Shown here piece after piece: positions 31,897 to 40,835 of a stretch of DNA of 64,000 nucleotides. Below the pieces are notes generated by a model, which saw only the letters and a list, made by a program, of their open reading frames with translations, was not told the origin of the DNA and did no database searches. The position numbers and the translations under genes were made by a program. The DNA is taken from contig JALHNB010000010.1 in the NCBI GenBank assembly GCA_022843745.1, positions 115,864 through 179,863 of the forward strand, in the 5' to 3' direction. Origin of the DNA: Anaerolineae bacterium. Its GTDB lineage: Bacteria; Chloroflexota; Anaerolineae; Aggregatilineales; Phototrophicaceae. Position 1 is the stretch's first letter. The number at the start of each line of letters is the position of its first letter.

Positions 31897-33048
31897 ATGA
31901 AAAAGCTTTTTCTCGCCCTCACCTTATACTGCCTCCTGATATTTCCATCACTTATGCTCACCGCACAGGACGAAGCCGACACGGGCTGGCCGATTGAGCA
32001 GCGCTGTGTGGGCGACCCGACTCCGCCGCCGGAGGATTGGACGTTCGAGGGTACAATTTTGATGGAGGGCAATTATGGAATTCATGCTGTGAGTGTGGAT
32101 TTTGAAACGCCGTATGTTGTGGTATTTCTCCCACCTTCACGTACTCTATCTGGTGGGAACGCACTATCACCTGATGGTCGCTGGTACGCTGCGCTTGAGG
32201 GCGAGTCTGATTTTCTTCGAGGGGGTGGTTTAGGGGCATTTGAAGCTGTTAGCAAAATTATTGTTTATAGCACAGAACACCTCAGACAAGCCTACGAGAT
32301 GGATTGGCACAATTTATCTATCATCGGTAGTCAAGGTCTGAACCAGAGTTCAATCGTTTGGCTAGATAATGAATATTTAGTCTTTCCACAGGGCGAAAAT
32401 GATTTCTCAAGAATCAATCCATTTACGAATGAGAATGAGGCTTGGGGCGGCATCATGTCTCCTTTTGATGCGGGTTTCCGTTTCTTCCAATCGCCTGACT
32501 GGTCGCGTGCTGTCATCAATAGGGGGCTTAGTATCTATGATGACAATTGGGGAGTTTATGACCCGATAACTGGAGAAAGTTTTACCCATCTGAACTCCGT
32601 TATTGGCTTTGTCGGCTGGAAGCCTGACTCATCATATTTTGTAGCTAAAATACAAGTTGGCGATGAAATTATGCCTGACTATCAACTTGCCCTTTTTAAC
32701 CGTAACGGTGGGTTCATTGAAGTGATATACAATCCACTTGATACCAAGCGCCTTGGATGGGCAGGTCGTAGTCATCTTGTATGGTCGTCGGATGGTCGGT
32801 ATCTTGCTTTTCACGATGAGGACTTTAAGTTGTATATCGCTGATATGGAAATGAAACAGATTATCGATCTTTGTAGGCAATCATATGGCGGTATTTCCTG
32901 GTCGCCAGATAGTCAGCAAGTAGTTTTTATGGCTATTAATCCCTGGAGAAGACAATCGCCAATTGTTATTCTGGATGTACCGTCAATGAACCTTTACACA
33001 GTGGCATATCATCGACAAGGCGATCTCATCGGTTGGCGTGCTGACTGA
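31897..33048 (+). CDS. Secreted TolB-like beta-propeller protein
   Basis: The protein is 383 residues from the ATG at 31897, which gives a signal peptide, MKKLFLALTLYCLLIFPSLM then LTAQ. The longer frame begins in the terminator. The mature part has repeated blades: WSRAVINRGLSIYDDNWGVY, WSSDGRYLAFHDEDFKLYIA, ISWSPDSQQVVFMAINPW. The WSPDGxxLAF form is the WD40-like/PD40 repeat of TolB-like proteins. There is no enzyme motif. It may bind a ligand at the cell surface. The PUA-like gene starts 22 bases after the stop. Confidence 0.75.
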   Translation: MKKLFLALTLYCLLIFPSLMLTAQDEADTGWPIEQRCVGDPTPPPEDWTFEGTILMEGNYGIHAVSVDFETPYVVVFLPPSRTLSGGNALSPDGRWYAALEGESDFLRGGGLGAFEAVSKIIVYSTEHLRQAYEMDWHNLSIIGSQGLNQSSIVWLDNEYLVFPQGENDFSRINPFTNENEAWGGIMSPFDAGFRFFQSPDWSRAVINRGLSIYDDNWGVYDPITGESFTHLNSVIGFVGWKPDSSYFVAKIQVGDEIMPDYQLALFNRNGGFIEVIYNPLDTKRLGWAGRSHLVWSSDGRYLAFHDEDFKLYIADMEMKQIIDLCRQSYGGISWSPDSQQVVFMAINPWRRQSPIVILDVPSMNLYTVAYHRQGDLIGWRAD

Positions 33049-33070
33049 AAACGCAATAAGGAGCAAAATC

Positions 33071-33469
33071 ATGACCGAATACGGCATCAAGCTCGTCTCG
33101 GCGGGCTGGAACAACGAAAATTTTGTCGGCTTCAGTGAACGTGCCGCCAAGCGCTGGCAGGACAAACTCCCGTCCGGCACGCGGATGCTGCTGTACGAAA
33201 CGGGCGCGAAGGCCAAAGGCACAAAGTCGATTATCGCCGAGGTGGAAGTGACAGGCACATTTGAAGAGGGCGAAGCGCTCAAGCAGCCCGGTGAAGAACA
33301 TGACCGCCTGATCCCCGTAAAAGTGATCCGTCGCCGTGAATCCCAAAATCCAATCCCGCTGGAACGTGCGCGGGCGATTATCAACGATGAAAATTACCCG
33401 CGCATGGGCGAATCCTGGAAGCCATTGAGTCAGGCTGAGTATGACGCTTTCATCAAGGAATGGGCTTAG
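33071..33469 (+). CDS. PUA/EVE-like domain protein
   Basis: The protein is 132 residues from the ATG at 33071, with AAGGAG eight bases upstream. The frame to 33038 overlaps the previous gene. KLPSGTRMLLYETGAKAKGT, SIIAEVEVTGTFEEGEA and HDRLIPVKVIRRRESQNPIP follow the pattern of EVE/PUA-like domains that bind modified nucleotides. Length agrees. It ends with a four-base overlap against the lipoprotein gene on the other strand. The family fit is moderate. Confidence 0.6.
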   Translation: MTEYGIKLVSAGWNNENFVGFSERAAKRWQDKLPSGTRMLLYETGAKAKGTKSIIAEVEVTGTFEEGEALKQPGEEHDRLIPVKVIRRRESQNPIPLERARAIINDENYPRMGESWKPLSQAEYDAFIKEWA

Positions 33470-34299
33470 ATCAACACGCGCTGCAACCACTGAATGATTA
33501 AATCGCCAACATCAGGGCGATTGAGCAAAATGGCTGTTCCGCGTCCGGCATTATCAAGCGGCTGAAACAATTTTTCGCCTGTCGCGGCGGCATCCACTGC
33601 CTGTGCTGTCGTGAATGATTCCTCATCGGTCTGACTGACGGCTTGCAACAGTGGGCGCGGATTGAAGCGCGGCATTTCATTTAAGAGCGTCTGTTCTTGC
33701 AGCGGACTCAGGAGGATTGCTGTATCGCAGGTTGCAACTGCTGCACAGCCTAGCAGCGCCAAATCAGCGCCACGTGCCGCGCCGATTACCGCGATTCGTC
33801 CCGGATCAGCTATGCCGCTGGTCAGCGCGTCGATCATCACGCGCACATCGGTGACACCCGCACCCTCGCGCAGTTCCATTACCAGCACCGTATATCCCGC
33901 ATCATTGAGCTGTTCTGGAAAACCACCCCATGCGGTGCGATCCGTACCGAGCAACAGCGCCCCAGGCATCCGAATTTCCGTGTTTTGCAGCAAATCGCCA
34001 TAGAGCAGCCTACCATCGTCGGCGGTAATTTCAATTTCCTGCCTGCCACTTCCAGGTGTGCCAATCAGCAGCGGTGGGAGCGCTGCATCTCCAGGGAGCG
34101 CGGCGGCTGTCGGATCATTTTGTCCAATTCCGCTTTCAATATTCGGCGGTGCCTCAGTTGGTGGCCCCGTAAATGGCTCCGGACTGGCGGCCAGAGTGGG
34201 GCCGGAAAGCGCACGAGTCGGTGTCGGTGACGGTAGCTCACTATCACATGCTGCCAGCAGCAAAGCCAGCATCCAAATGCTCAAAGCGAAATATTTCAA
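33466..34299 (-). CDS. Lipoprotein with alpha/beta-hydrolase-like domain lacking the catalytic Ser
   Basis: This 277-residue protein starts at a TTG (34299) overlapping the methyltransferase stop by four bases. The N terminus MKYFALSIWMLALLLAAC is a lipoprotein signal with the lipid Cys at 18. A Pro/Thr-rich spacer to about 75 follows, then a fold like dienelactone hydrolase. The nucleophile elbow reads IAVIGAARGADLAL, so the GxSxG serine is Ala175. AILLSPLQEQT and the end HxxD area show no obvious His. I think it is a non-catalytic relative that binds rather than cleaves. Outer membrane or cell surface location is inferred from the lipobox. Confidence 0.7.
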   Translation of the reverse strand: MKYFALSIWMLALLLAACDSELPSPTPTRALSGPTLAASPEPFTGPPTEAPPNIESGIGQNDPTAAALPGDAALPPLLIGTPGSGRQEIEITADDGRLLYGDLLQNTEIRMPGALLLGTDRTAWGGFPEQLNDAGYTVLVMELREGAGVTDVRVMIDALTSGIADPGRIAVIGAARGADLALLGCAAVATCDTAILLSPLQEQTLLNEMPRFNPRPLLQAVSQTDEESFTTAQAVDAAATGEKLFQPLDNAGRGTAILLNRPDVGDLIIQWLQRVLI

Positions 34300-35063
34300 A
34301 CGCGCCTCGCAAGTACAATCATACGCTCACAGCCACCTTCAAACGGGCCGCGCTCCGTATCGCCATAAGTCGCGTCAATCTGAAAGCCAGTTTGATTCAA
34401 AAGCAGCGATATTTCTGAAAGGAAAAAATGTCGAAAAATGACAGGCGCGACGGTGCGGTGAACTACGCCATCCTCATTGATTTCGTCATAAATCCAGGTG
34501 ACTTGCATCAACTGCTGTGTACGATCCAGGTAGCCTGTCGCCTGCTGCATTACCATATGTCCGGTTTCCGGCTCAACGAATGAGCGTTCCAGCGTGATGG
34601 CGTTGGTATCCTGCGAGGCGTAAATTTCACCCGCGTTGGGCAGATCAATGACTAAGAGGCTGTTGGGCAGCATCCATTCGTGCAGGCGGCGCAGAAGGGC
34701 AAGCTGCTCATCCTGTGTATGGAAGTGCATCAGCGCGTTATAGGACAGCAGTGCCATTTTGAAGCGCTTTTCCATTTGATAGGTCAGCACATCGCCATGA
34801 TAAAACATGAGCTTGTCGCGAATGTGCGAAAAAACGGATAATTTCATTTTGGCACGTTCCAGCATGTCATATTCACTATCAATGCCATGTGTGACGTAGC
34901 CTTCCTGCGCCAGATGAAATACTACTCGCCCTGTGCCGCATCCAATATCCAGAATTGGCCCACCGTATTCCTCTGCCAATTCGCTGTACATCGCCAAATC
35001 GTCGGTTTTATCGGTGTTTTCTGCATCGTAGTATCGGGCGATGGTTGCGTAAAATCCCGCCAT
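34296..35063 (-). CDS. Class I SAM-dependent methyltransferase
   Basis: This is a 255-residue protein with motif I ILDIGCGTGRVVFHLAQEG, motif II VTHGIDSEYDML and motif III LMFYHGDVL. NALMHFHTQDEQLALLRRLH fits a small-molecule or tRNA-type class I methyltransferase. The C terminus has FFLSEISLLLNQTGFQIDAT, common in this type. The substrate is unknown. The TTG of the lipoprotein gene overlaps its TGA, so the two are translated together. Confidence 0.85.
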   Translation of the reverse strand: MAGFYATIARYYDAENTDKTDDLAMYSELAEEYGGPILDIGCGTGRVVFHLAQEGYVTHGIDSEYDMLERAKMKLSVFSHIRDKLMFYHGDVLTYQMEKRFKMALLSYNALMHFHTQDEQLALLRRLHEWMLPNSLLVIDLPNAGEIYASQDTNAITLERSFVEPETGHMVMQQATGYLDRTQQLMQVTWIYDEINEDGVVHRTVAPVIFRHFFLSEISLLLNQTGFQIDATYGDTERGPFEGGCERMIVLARRV

Positions 35064-35201
35064 AGTCTTGTTTTCGACCCCTCAAGAAGATTCTTGCGAT
35101 GAGTATTTCCAGCGTTCACCAGCAGTGTAACGCTTATTCTACCATTTCTAAAGGAGTATCTAGAGTAGCGCTAATCCCCCAAAGAGTACCTGGCGCCGCT
35201 G

Positions 35202-35438
35202 CTAACGCCCTAGCAATTTACGAACATAGTCATTGTCTATGCTTTTGATGCCTTCTTGTCGCATCTTCTCTTTTACGGCTTCGCTAACGTCATCATCTTC
35301 AATTGTCAGAATTTTTGCTGAGGGGATATGAAAAATAACTTCATGTTCAATTCCTAGAGAATTAAAATGAAGTAATGCGTACTCGTCGGCATGGGTTGTC
35401 CAAATCCACTCGAAATCATGCCATTTTTCTTTAATCAT
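35202..35438 (-). CDS. Small protein of unknown function, partner of the JAMM-like gene
   Basis: This is a 78-residue acidic protein beginning MIKEKWHDFEWIWTTHADEY. It is preceded by AAGGAG ten bases upstream. I do not recognise the family. Strands LLHFNSLGIEHEVIFHIPSA and a helical end DVSEAVKEKMRQEGIKSI suggest a small alpha/beta fold. It starts five bases after the stop of the JAMM-motif gene, the arrangement seen for effector and immunity pairs or a substrate and its protease. No direct evidence exists for that role. Confidence 0.55.
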   Translation of the reverse strand: MIKEKWHDFEWIWTTHADEYALLHFNSLGIEHEVIFHIPSAKILTIEDDDVSEAVKEKMRQEGIKSIDNDYVRKLLGR

Positions 35439-35443
35439 GACGA

Positions 35444-35926
35444 TTATCTCCTTGGTTGGTGATATTTACCGTTAGGCATGTAGTCCTTTAGGTGCGTATT
35501 GGGATAATAAATCACGACACGAGCAGGTATCGGCTCTCCAGCCGGAATTAATCCCGCTTCTGTTTGAATACCCTGTTCAAATCGCCACGTTAAGCTTTTG
35601 ATGTCTTCCTCGCTTGGTACAGCCGAGTCGCCAAGATGGGTATGATAAATGTCTTTTAAGTCCCATTCATTTCGACCTACAGGCATAGCAACAGCCCCAG
35701 TACCACTCGGAGTCAGCAAACCAGTGAATAGCCAATAACTCCCTATATGCTTTGTTTTGTAGTGTATTTCTAAACCGAGTTGGAATTCAATACCATATTT
35801 TCGTGTTAGCTCTGCCATTTCATCGGGTGTCAGCGCTCTTGGCAGTTTGAATTCTGCATCATAAGGCACCGATCCCGAAAATCCGAAAAATTTATTATCG
35901 TGGAATATGAGTTTTGTATCGGGCAT
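35444..35926 (-). CDS. Protein with a JAMM-type metal motif
   Basis: The 160-residue protein has YHTHLGDSAVPSEEDIKSLT at about 94-113. This reads HxH, then seven residues, S, two residues, D (H95, H97, S105, D108). It is the JAB/JAMM spacing, except that Leu takes the place of the Pro after HxH. Glu at 53 or 47 upstream could complete the site. JAMM enzymes remove ubiquitin-like or peptide tags, and JAB-like domains also occur as toxins. The gene forms a cassette with the small downstream gene, five bases away. The family match is by motif only. Confidence 0.6.
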   Translation of the reverse strand: MPDTKLIFHDNKFFGFSGSVPYDAEFKLPRALTPDEMAELTRKYGIEFQLGLEIHYKTKHIGSYWLFTGLLTPSGTGAVAMPVGRNEWDLKDIYHTHLGDSAVPSEEDIKSLTWRFEQGIQTEAGLIPAGEPIPARVVIYYPNTHLKDYMPNGKYHQPRR

Positions 35927-36102
35927 TATGAGTCTGTAATGATTAATAATCTGTTTTTATATTAGCATATACCTCAGAGGATTTGCCAAATACACTCTGC
36001 TTTGCTAAAATGCCGCGCAATAAAGAGAATAATCTTGAATGTTGGGGGGCGCACAGGTATGGTTAAATGCTTGGTGCGCTTTTATTACGAGGTGCGCTGT
36101 CT

Positions 36103-37773
36103 ATGCGTTTAAGATTCAATCAATTGGTATCAATCTTGCTCATTTTCCTTTTCATTTCCGGGGCGGTAAGCGCCCAGGATGTGAGTGATTTGAGCGCAAC
36201 TCTGACTTCGCGAACCAACCTTCGCTCTGGCCCTGGAGTCGAGTGGACAATTCTGGGAACATACGATCCTGGAACCCCGATTCGACTCGATGGACGTGCG
36301 CCGGGTGGTTCATGGGCGCGTGGTATTCTGCCCGATGGAAAGGTCGGTTGGGTGTTGGAAGGCGGCCTATCCCTCAGCGCCGAACAGGTTGCAACACTTC
36401 GCGCTGTATGGACGGATGACCCATTCAGCCTACCTGCGCCACAAGGTGGCCCTGCTCCCAGCGCTCCTGCACAATCTGCGCCGGAGCAGCCCGCAGAACA
36501 ACCTCCTGCATCATCTGCCTCAGTAACCGTTGAAGGTGGCATCAGCACAACGACAACAGATCGCGTAAACATGCGTGTCAACCCCGGCCAGACTGTCATC
36601 ACAACCGTTGATTACAACGCACAGGTTGTTGTTGATGGGCGTAACGCCGACTCCGATTGGGTACGTGCAACACTGGCTGATGGCACACGCGGTTGGGTTT
36701 ACTACACTTTTGTTTCGCTATCTGCCGCCGAAATTTCCAGCTTGCCGGTTGTCGATGGCGGTGCAGTCGTTGCTGAAAGCGCTCCAGCGACTGAAGCGCA
36801 GGCTGCTGCCCCGGCTGTTCCCAGTGCGCCGTTAGCCAACTCTGCGCCCGTGCGTGGCTTCAATTACGGCGGTCATATCAACAGCCTGAACGAAAATACC
36901 GCTAATCGGATGCGTCAGGCGGGTATGAGCTGGGTGAAGCGACAGGTTCGCTACTCACAGGGACAAGGCGCTGATTCTGTTGCCGGGATGATTAATGAAG
37001 CCCATGCAAATGGCTTCCGCATCCTTTTGGGCATTGTTGGCTACCCTGGCGAACTCAACAATGGTAATTATTATGCCGATTTCGCAGGCTTCGTGGGTGG
37101 TGCAGCCGCTTTGGGCGCCGATGCGATTGAAGTCTGGAACGAACCGAATATTGATCGCGAGTGGCCTGCGGGCAGCATCAACCCCTCAGCCTACACCGAT
37201 CTTTTGCGACAGGCTTACGGCGCGATCAAAGGTGCGAATCCCAATACGCTCGTCATTAGTGGTGCGCCTGCGCCTACGGGCTTTTTTGGCGGATGCAGCG
37301 CTAACGGTTGTGACGATAATCACTTTGTCGCGGGAATGGCAGCGGCGGGTGCGGCCAATTACATGGATTGCCTCGGCGCTCACTACAACGAAGGGATCGT
37401 CGGCCCCAACCAGACCAGCGGCGACCCACGCGGTAACAGCGGCTACTATACGCGTTATTTCTGGGGCATGGTGAATACCTACAGCAGCGCATTTGGCGGC
37501 GCACGTCCATTGTGCTTTACTGAGCTTGGCTACCTCACGCCCTCCGGTTTCCCTCCGCTTCCCGGCGGATTTGCCTGGGCGGAGAATGTCACGATTGACC
37601 AACAGGCCGCATGGCTCGATCAGGCGGTATCATTAGCAGCAGGGAGTGGTCGCGTTCGCCTGCTCATTATCTGGAATGTCGATTTCACCGAATATGGCAG
37701 TGACCCGATGGCTGGTTACGCCATGATTCGCCCCGATGGTTCGTGTCCAGCGTGCGATGCGCTGGCTCGTTAA
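36103..37773 (+). CDS. Secreted protein: two SH3-like domains plus glycoside-hydrolase-like barrel
   Basis: The protein is 556 residues from the ATG at 36103, with GAGGTG eight bases upstream. The signal peptide is MRLRFNQLVSILLIFLFISG then AVSA. Bacterial SH3 domains lie at about 35-93 (TNLRSGPGVEWTILGTYDPG) and 148-208. A spacer of Ala/Pro/Glu separates them from a clan-A-like hydrolase domain (about 250-556). The acid/base Glu is E347 in EVWNEPNIDREW, and the nucleophile is near E474 in CFTELGY. It is first of four paralogous genes. SH3 domains suggest cell-wall binding. The target glycan is unknown. GH5/GH39-like membership is by motif. Confidence 0.8.
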   Translation: MRLRFNQLVSILLIFLFISGAVSAQDVSDLSATLTSRTNLRSGPGVEWTILGTYDPGTPIRLDGRAPGGSWARGILPDGKVGWVLEGGLSLSAEQVATLRAVWTDDPFSLPAPQGGPAPSAPAQSAPEQPAEQPPASSASVTVEGGISTTTTDRVNMRVNPGQTVITTVDYNAQVVVDGRNADSDWVRATLADGTRGWVYYTFVSLSAAEISSLPVVDGGAVVAESAPATEAQAAAPAVPSAPLANSAPVRGFNYGGHINSLNENTANRMRQAGMSWVKRQVRYSQGQGADSVAGMINEAHANGFRILLGIVGYPGELNNGNYYADFAGFVGGAAALGADAIEVWNEPNIDREWPAGSINPSAYTDLLRQAYGAIKGANPNTLVISGAPAPTGFFGGCSANGCDDNHFVAGMAAAGAANYMDCLGAHYNEGIVGPNQTSGDPRGNSGYYTRYFWGMVNTYSSAFGGARPLCFTELGYLTPSGFPPLPGGFAWAENVTIDQQAAWLDQAVSLAAGSGRVRLLIIWNVDFTEYGSDPMAGYAMIRPDGSCPACDALAR

Positions 37774-37799
37774 TTTCATCTAACATATACAAACAAACG

Positions 37800-37825
37800 A
37801 CGCGGGGTTAAAATCAGCCCCGCGT
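37800..37825. terminator. Hairpin between the first two hydrolase genes
   Basis: ACGCGGGG and CCCCGCGT form a perfect 8-bp stem with a ten-base loop, followed by TTTGCT. Outer CAAAC/GTTTG words lengthen it. The U tract is poor, so it may act as a weak terminator or message stabiliser. Confidence 0.5.
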
Positions 37826-37871
37826 TTGCTAACGTTTGTTCTCCTATCCAACAAGTTTTGAAGGAATCTCG

Positions 37872-40781
37872 ATGTCCGAATCACCTAAAGAAGATACCCA
37901 ACCCAAACCGCCAGCCGAACTGAGACCCCCAGAGACAGCCCCTGCTCGCCAACCCGCGCAGGGTGGCTGTGGATGCTGGCTACCAGCCCTGCTGACCGGA
38001 TTTGTCGTTATGGTTCTGATCGTCGTGGGCTTGTTTTTGCCCCCGGTTGATCTCTGGAATCGGCTGTTCGGCGTACAATACGCGGTCTTGAGTGCCAACG
38101 CCAATGCTGTCGCGGCGGATGGCCTGACGTTGGTTGTAGACCCGGCTGATGCTGGAACAAATTTTGGTGTCGTTATCGATTCAATCCCCGCGAATGATTT
38201 CCTGTCGGGCAGTCGTGGCGATTGGGCAGCCGAAGCGCTGACCGCCGCACCGCCTTATCTGGCACTGCAAAGCTCGGTCTACAGCATCAATACAACGGGT
38301 ACAGCGCCGTCTTCGGCGACACTTGAGATCAATGTGCCGCCGGAAACCGCCAATCCCGACCTGCTTTCCCTGTATGGATGGGAAACTCAGACGGATCAAT
38401 GGCGTTTTATCCCTTCACGCTTTAACAGCACCGGGACGCTCACGACCACTGTTGAAGATATTCCCGAACATATGGCGTTGTTCCAGGTTGCGCCGCCCCA
38501 GCAGCCGACGGTACTCGTCTCGGTGGATGTGGTGCAAACGCTTTCGTCTGAAGTGGGGCAGTTGGCGACGATTGTCTCTCCGGCGGGCTTGCAGCCAACG
38601 TTGCAAGGCACACTCACGGGCAGTCTGGCGGCAGGTTTTGACCTGAATGCTGGCTATCTGGTGATGCCTGTTGTCCGCAACTTTATCGACCCCCGCGCCC
38701 TTGATCCGCAGACCGTAACAGCCGTGTTGAGCAATCGCGCTCTGCGCAGCGAACACGTCGCGCAGATTGTGTCTTTTGCCAGCGGCGGATTCGCGGGTGT
38801 GGTGATTGATTATCGGGAACTTCCTACCGACCAGCGCGAAAACTTTTCGGCTTTTATCAGCGAATTAGGCGCAGGTCTGGACAGTGTTGGCCTGTCACTC
38901 GGCGTGGTGATACCATCAGCGGATAACGTAGCCGGGACATGGGAAACCGGCGCATACGACTGGCGCACGATTGGCGATGCCGCTGATCTCGTACAAATTA
39001 ATCTCGGCCTCAATCCCGCTACATTCACACCCGGCAGCGATCAACTAGTCGAGGCTATGCTCCGTTGGGGCGTTGGCGAGATGGATCGTTACAAAATTCT
39101 CGTCGGCTTATCAGCGCGTTCAGTGCGCGAAGCAGGTGGCAACTTTACGCCTGTGGGCTATGCTGAAGCGCTTTCTGCGCTCGGCGATGTAACTGTCAGC
39201 GCCGAAACCACCGAAGCAGGCACGATTCTTCCCGGCAGCGCGATTGAGGCCAAACTGGATGGCTATCGCGCCGTTTCTGGACTGGATACACAAACGCAAA
39301 CCGCCTTTGTCGATTATCGCGATAGCAGCGACAATTCGATCAGCAAAATGTGGCTGACCAATGGCGAGGCGTTACGCTTCCGCATGGATCGCACGGTGCC
39401 ATTTGCCTTAGGCGGCGTGGCATTTCAGGATTTGTTGGCGAATGGCATCGCTGAGGACGCGCTGACCGCCGTTCTCAATTACAAATTGCAACTCCCTGCT
39501 GCTCCCTCTAATCAGGAACTCGCGCTGCACTGGCGCATTGAAGGCGCTTCCGGTGTGGTGGGCGAGGTGACAACCAGCCTCAACGAGAATTTAATCACCA
39601 CGATTGAAGCACCAGACGGCAATTACGCGGTCAATGTGGCGATTGTTGGCAGCGGCGAAATTGAAGTTCCACGCAGTGGTGCGGCTGTCGCGTTATTCGC
39701 GCCCACGCCGACCCCCACGCCGATCCCAACCGCCACACCCACGCCAACGCCAACGGCAACGCCCGTTCCAGTCGTTCAAGCGCCAGTGGTTTCCGCGCCA
39801 ACAGGGGGCGGTAATTCGGCTGTTGCACCTGGATCGGGCAGCATTGCCGTCGGTAGTTTTGAATATGGTGGTCACGTGACCAACCCCGCCAGTGACCGCG
39901 CAGCCAGCGCCATGCAGAGCGCAGGTATGAACTGGATGAAAGTCCAGATTCGTTACGGCCCAGGCATGTCCCCTGGCGCGGTAGCAGACCAGATTAACGC
40001 TGCTAAATCGCGCGGGTTCAAAATTCTGATGGGTGTGGTTGGCTCTCCTGGTGAACTGGCTTCCGGCGGCGCGGGGTATGTCAGCGGATTTGCCTCATTC
40101 TTAGGCGGCCTCGCTTCATTGGGGCCGGACGCGATTGAAGTCTGGAATGAGCCGAATATTGATCGTGAATGGCCCGCGGGCCAGATCAGCGGCGCGGCCT
40201 ACGCCGATATGCTGCGACAGGCTTATCAGGCTATTAAAGGTGCGAACGGCGGTGTCATGGTTATCAGCGGCGCACCAGCACCGACTGGCGCGGAGGCTGC
40301 GTTCCCTGGCCGCGTGGTCAACGACGACAACTGGATTCGTGATATGGTCAATGCAGGCGGGATGCAATGGATGGACTGCCTGGGTGCGCATTATAACGAA
40401 GGCATTGTCGGTCCCAGCCAACGCAGCGGCGATCCGCGTGATGGTTACTATACGCGCTACTTCCTGGGGATGCTGGATACCTATTGGAGTTTAAGTGGCG
40501 GACAAAAGCCGATCTGCTTTACTGAACTGGGCTATCTTACACCGCAAGGTTATCCCCCACTCGATCCCTTCTTTGGTTGGGCATCTAATGTCACCATCGA
40601 ACAGCAAGCCGCGTGGCTTGCGGAGGCAGCAGCGCTGGCCTCACAGAGTGGTCGTGTGCGCCTCATGATCGTTTGGAATGTCGATTTCACCAATTACGGC
40701 ACTGACCCAATGGCCGGTTTTGCCATGATCCGCGCCGATGGTAGTTGTCCAGCTTGTCAGGCGTTGGCTGGTGCGCGTTAG
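37872..40781 (+). CDS. Membrane-anchored protein with GH18-like middle domain and clan-A hydrolase domain
   Basis: The protein is 969 residues from the ATG at 37872, with GAAGGA six bases upstream. It has a Pro-rich cytoplasmic start, one membrane segment (about 35-57), and a long extracellular part. The middle has FAGVVIDYRELPTDQRENF and GLSLGVVIPS, as in GH18/spore-cortex-type barrels. The DxxDxE motif of active chitinases is only partly kept (VIDYRE). A Thr-Pro linker at about 615-640 leads to the C-terminal domain, closely similar to the preceding gene (EVWNEPNIDREW, CFTELGY). It is the largest of the four paralogues and may bridge cell wall and glycan. Confidence 0.78.
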   Translation: MSESPKEDTQPKPPAELRPPETAPARQPAQGGCGCWLPALLTGFVVMVLIVVGLFLPPVDLWNRLFGVQYAVLSANANAVAADGLTLVVDPADAGTNFGVVIDSIPANDFLSGSRGDWAAEALTAAPPYLALQSSVYSINTTGTAPSSATLEINVPPETANPDLLSLYGWETQTDQWRFIPSRFNSTGTLTTTVEDIPEHMALFQVAPPQQPTVLVSVDVVQTLSSEVGQLATIVSPAGLQPTLQGTLTGSLAAGFDLNAGYLVMPVVRNFIDPRALDPQTVTAVLSNRALRSEHVAQIVSFASGGFAGVVIDYRELPTDQRENFSAFISELGAGLDSVGLSLGVVIPSADNVAGTWETGAYDWRTIGDAADLVQINLGLNPATFTPGSDQLVEAMLRWGVGEMDRYKILVGLSARSVREAGGNFTPVGYAEALSALGDVTVSAETTEAGTILPGSAIEAKLDGYRAVSGLDTQTQTAFVDYRDSSDNSISKMWLTNGEALRFRMDRTVPFALGGVAFQDLLANGIAEDALTAVLNYKLQLPAAPSNQELALHWRIEGASGVVGEVTTSLNENLITTIEAPDGNYAVNVAIVGSGEIEVPRSGAAVALFAPTPTPTPIPTATPTPTPTATPVPVVQAPVVSAPTGGGNSAVAPGSGSIAVGSFEYGGHVTNPASDRAASAMQSAGMNWMKVQIRYGPGMSPGAVADQINAAKSRGFKILMGVVGSPGELASGGAGYVSGFASFLGGLASLGPDAIEVWNEPNIDREWPAGQISGAAYADMLRQAYQAIKGANGGVMVISGAPAPTGAEAAFPGRVVNDDNWIRDMVNAGGMQWMDCLGAHYNEGIVGPSQRSGDPRDGYYTRYFLGMLDTYWSLSGGQKPICFTELGYLTPQGYPPLDPFFGWASNVTIEQQAAWLAEAAALASQSGRVRLMIVWNVDFTNYGTDPMAGFAMIRADGSCPACQALAGAR

Positions 40782-40835
40782 GCGTATCAGACACGTTAGG
40801 CAGATACGCTTGGCATGTGTTAAAGGAGAATGTTT

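Noticed and set aside
36120..36602. Minus-strand frame of 160 codons opposite the first hydrolase gene
   Set aside because: It is antisense to the signal peptide and SH3 domains and lacks a start signal.
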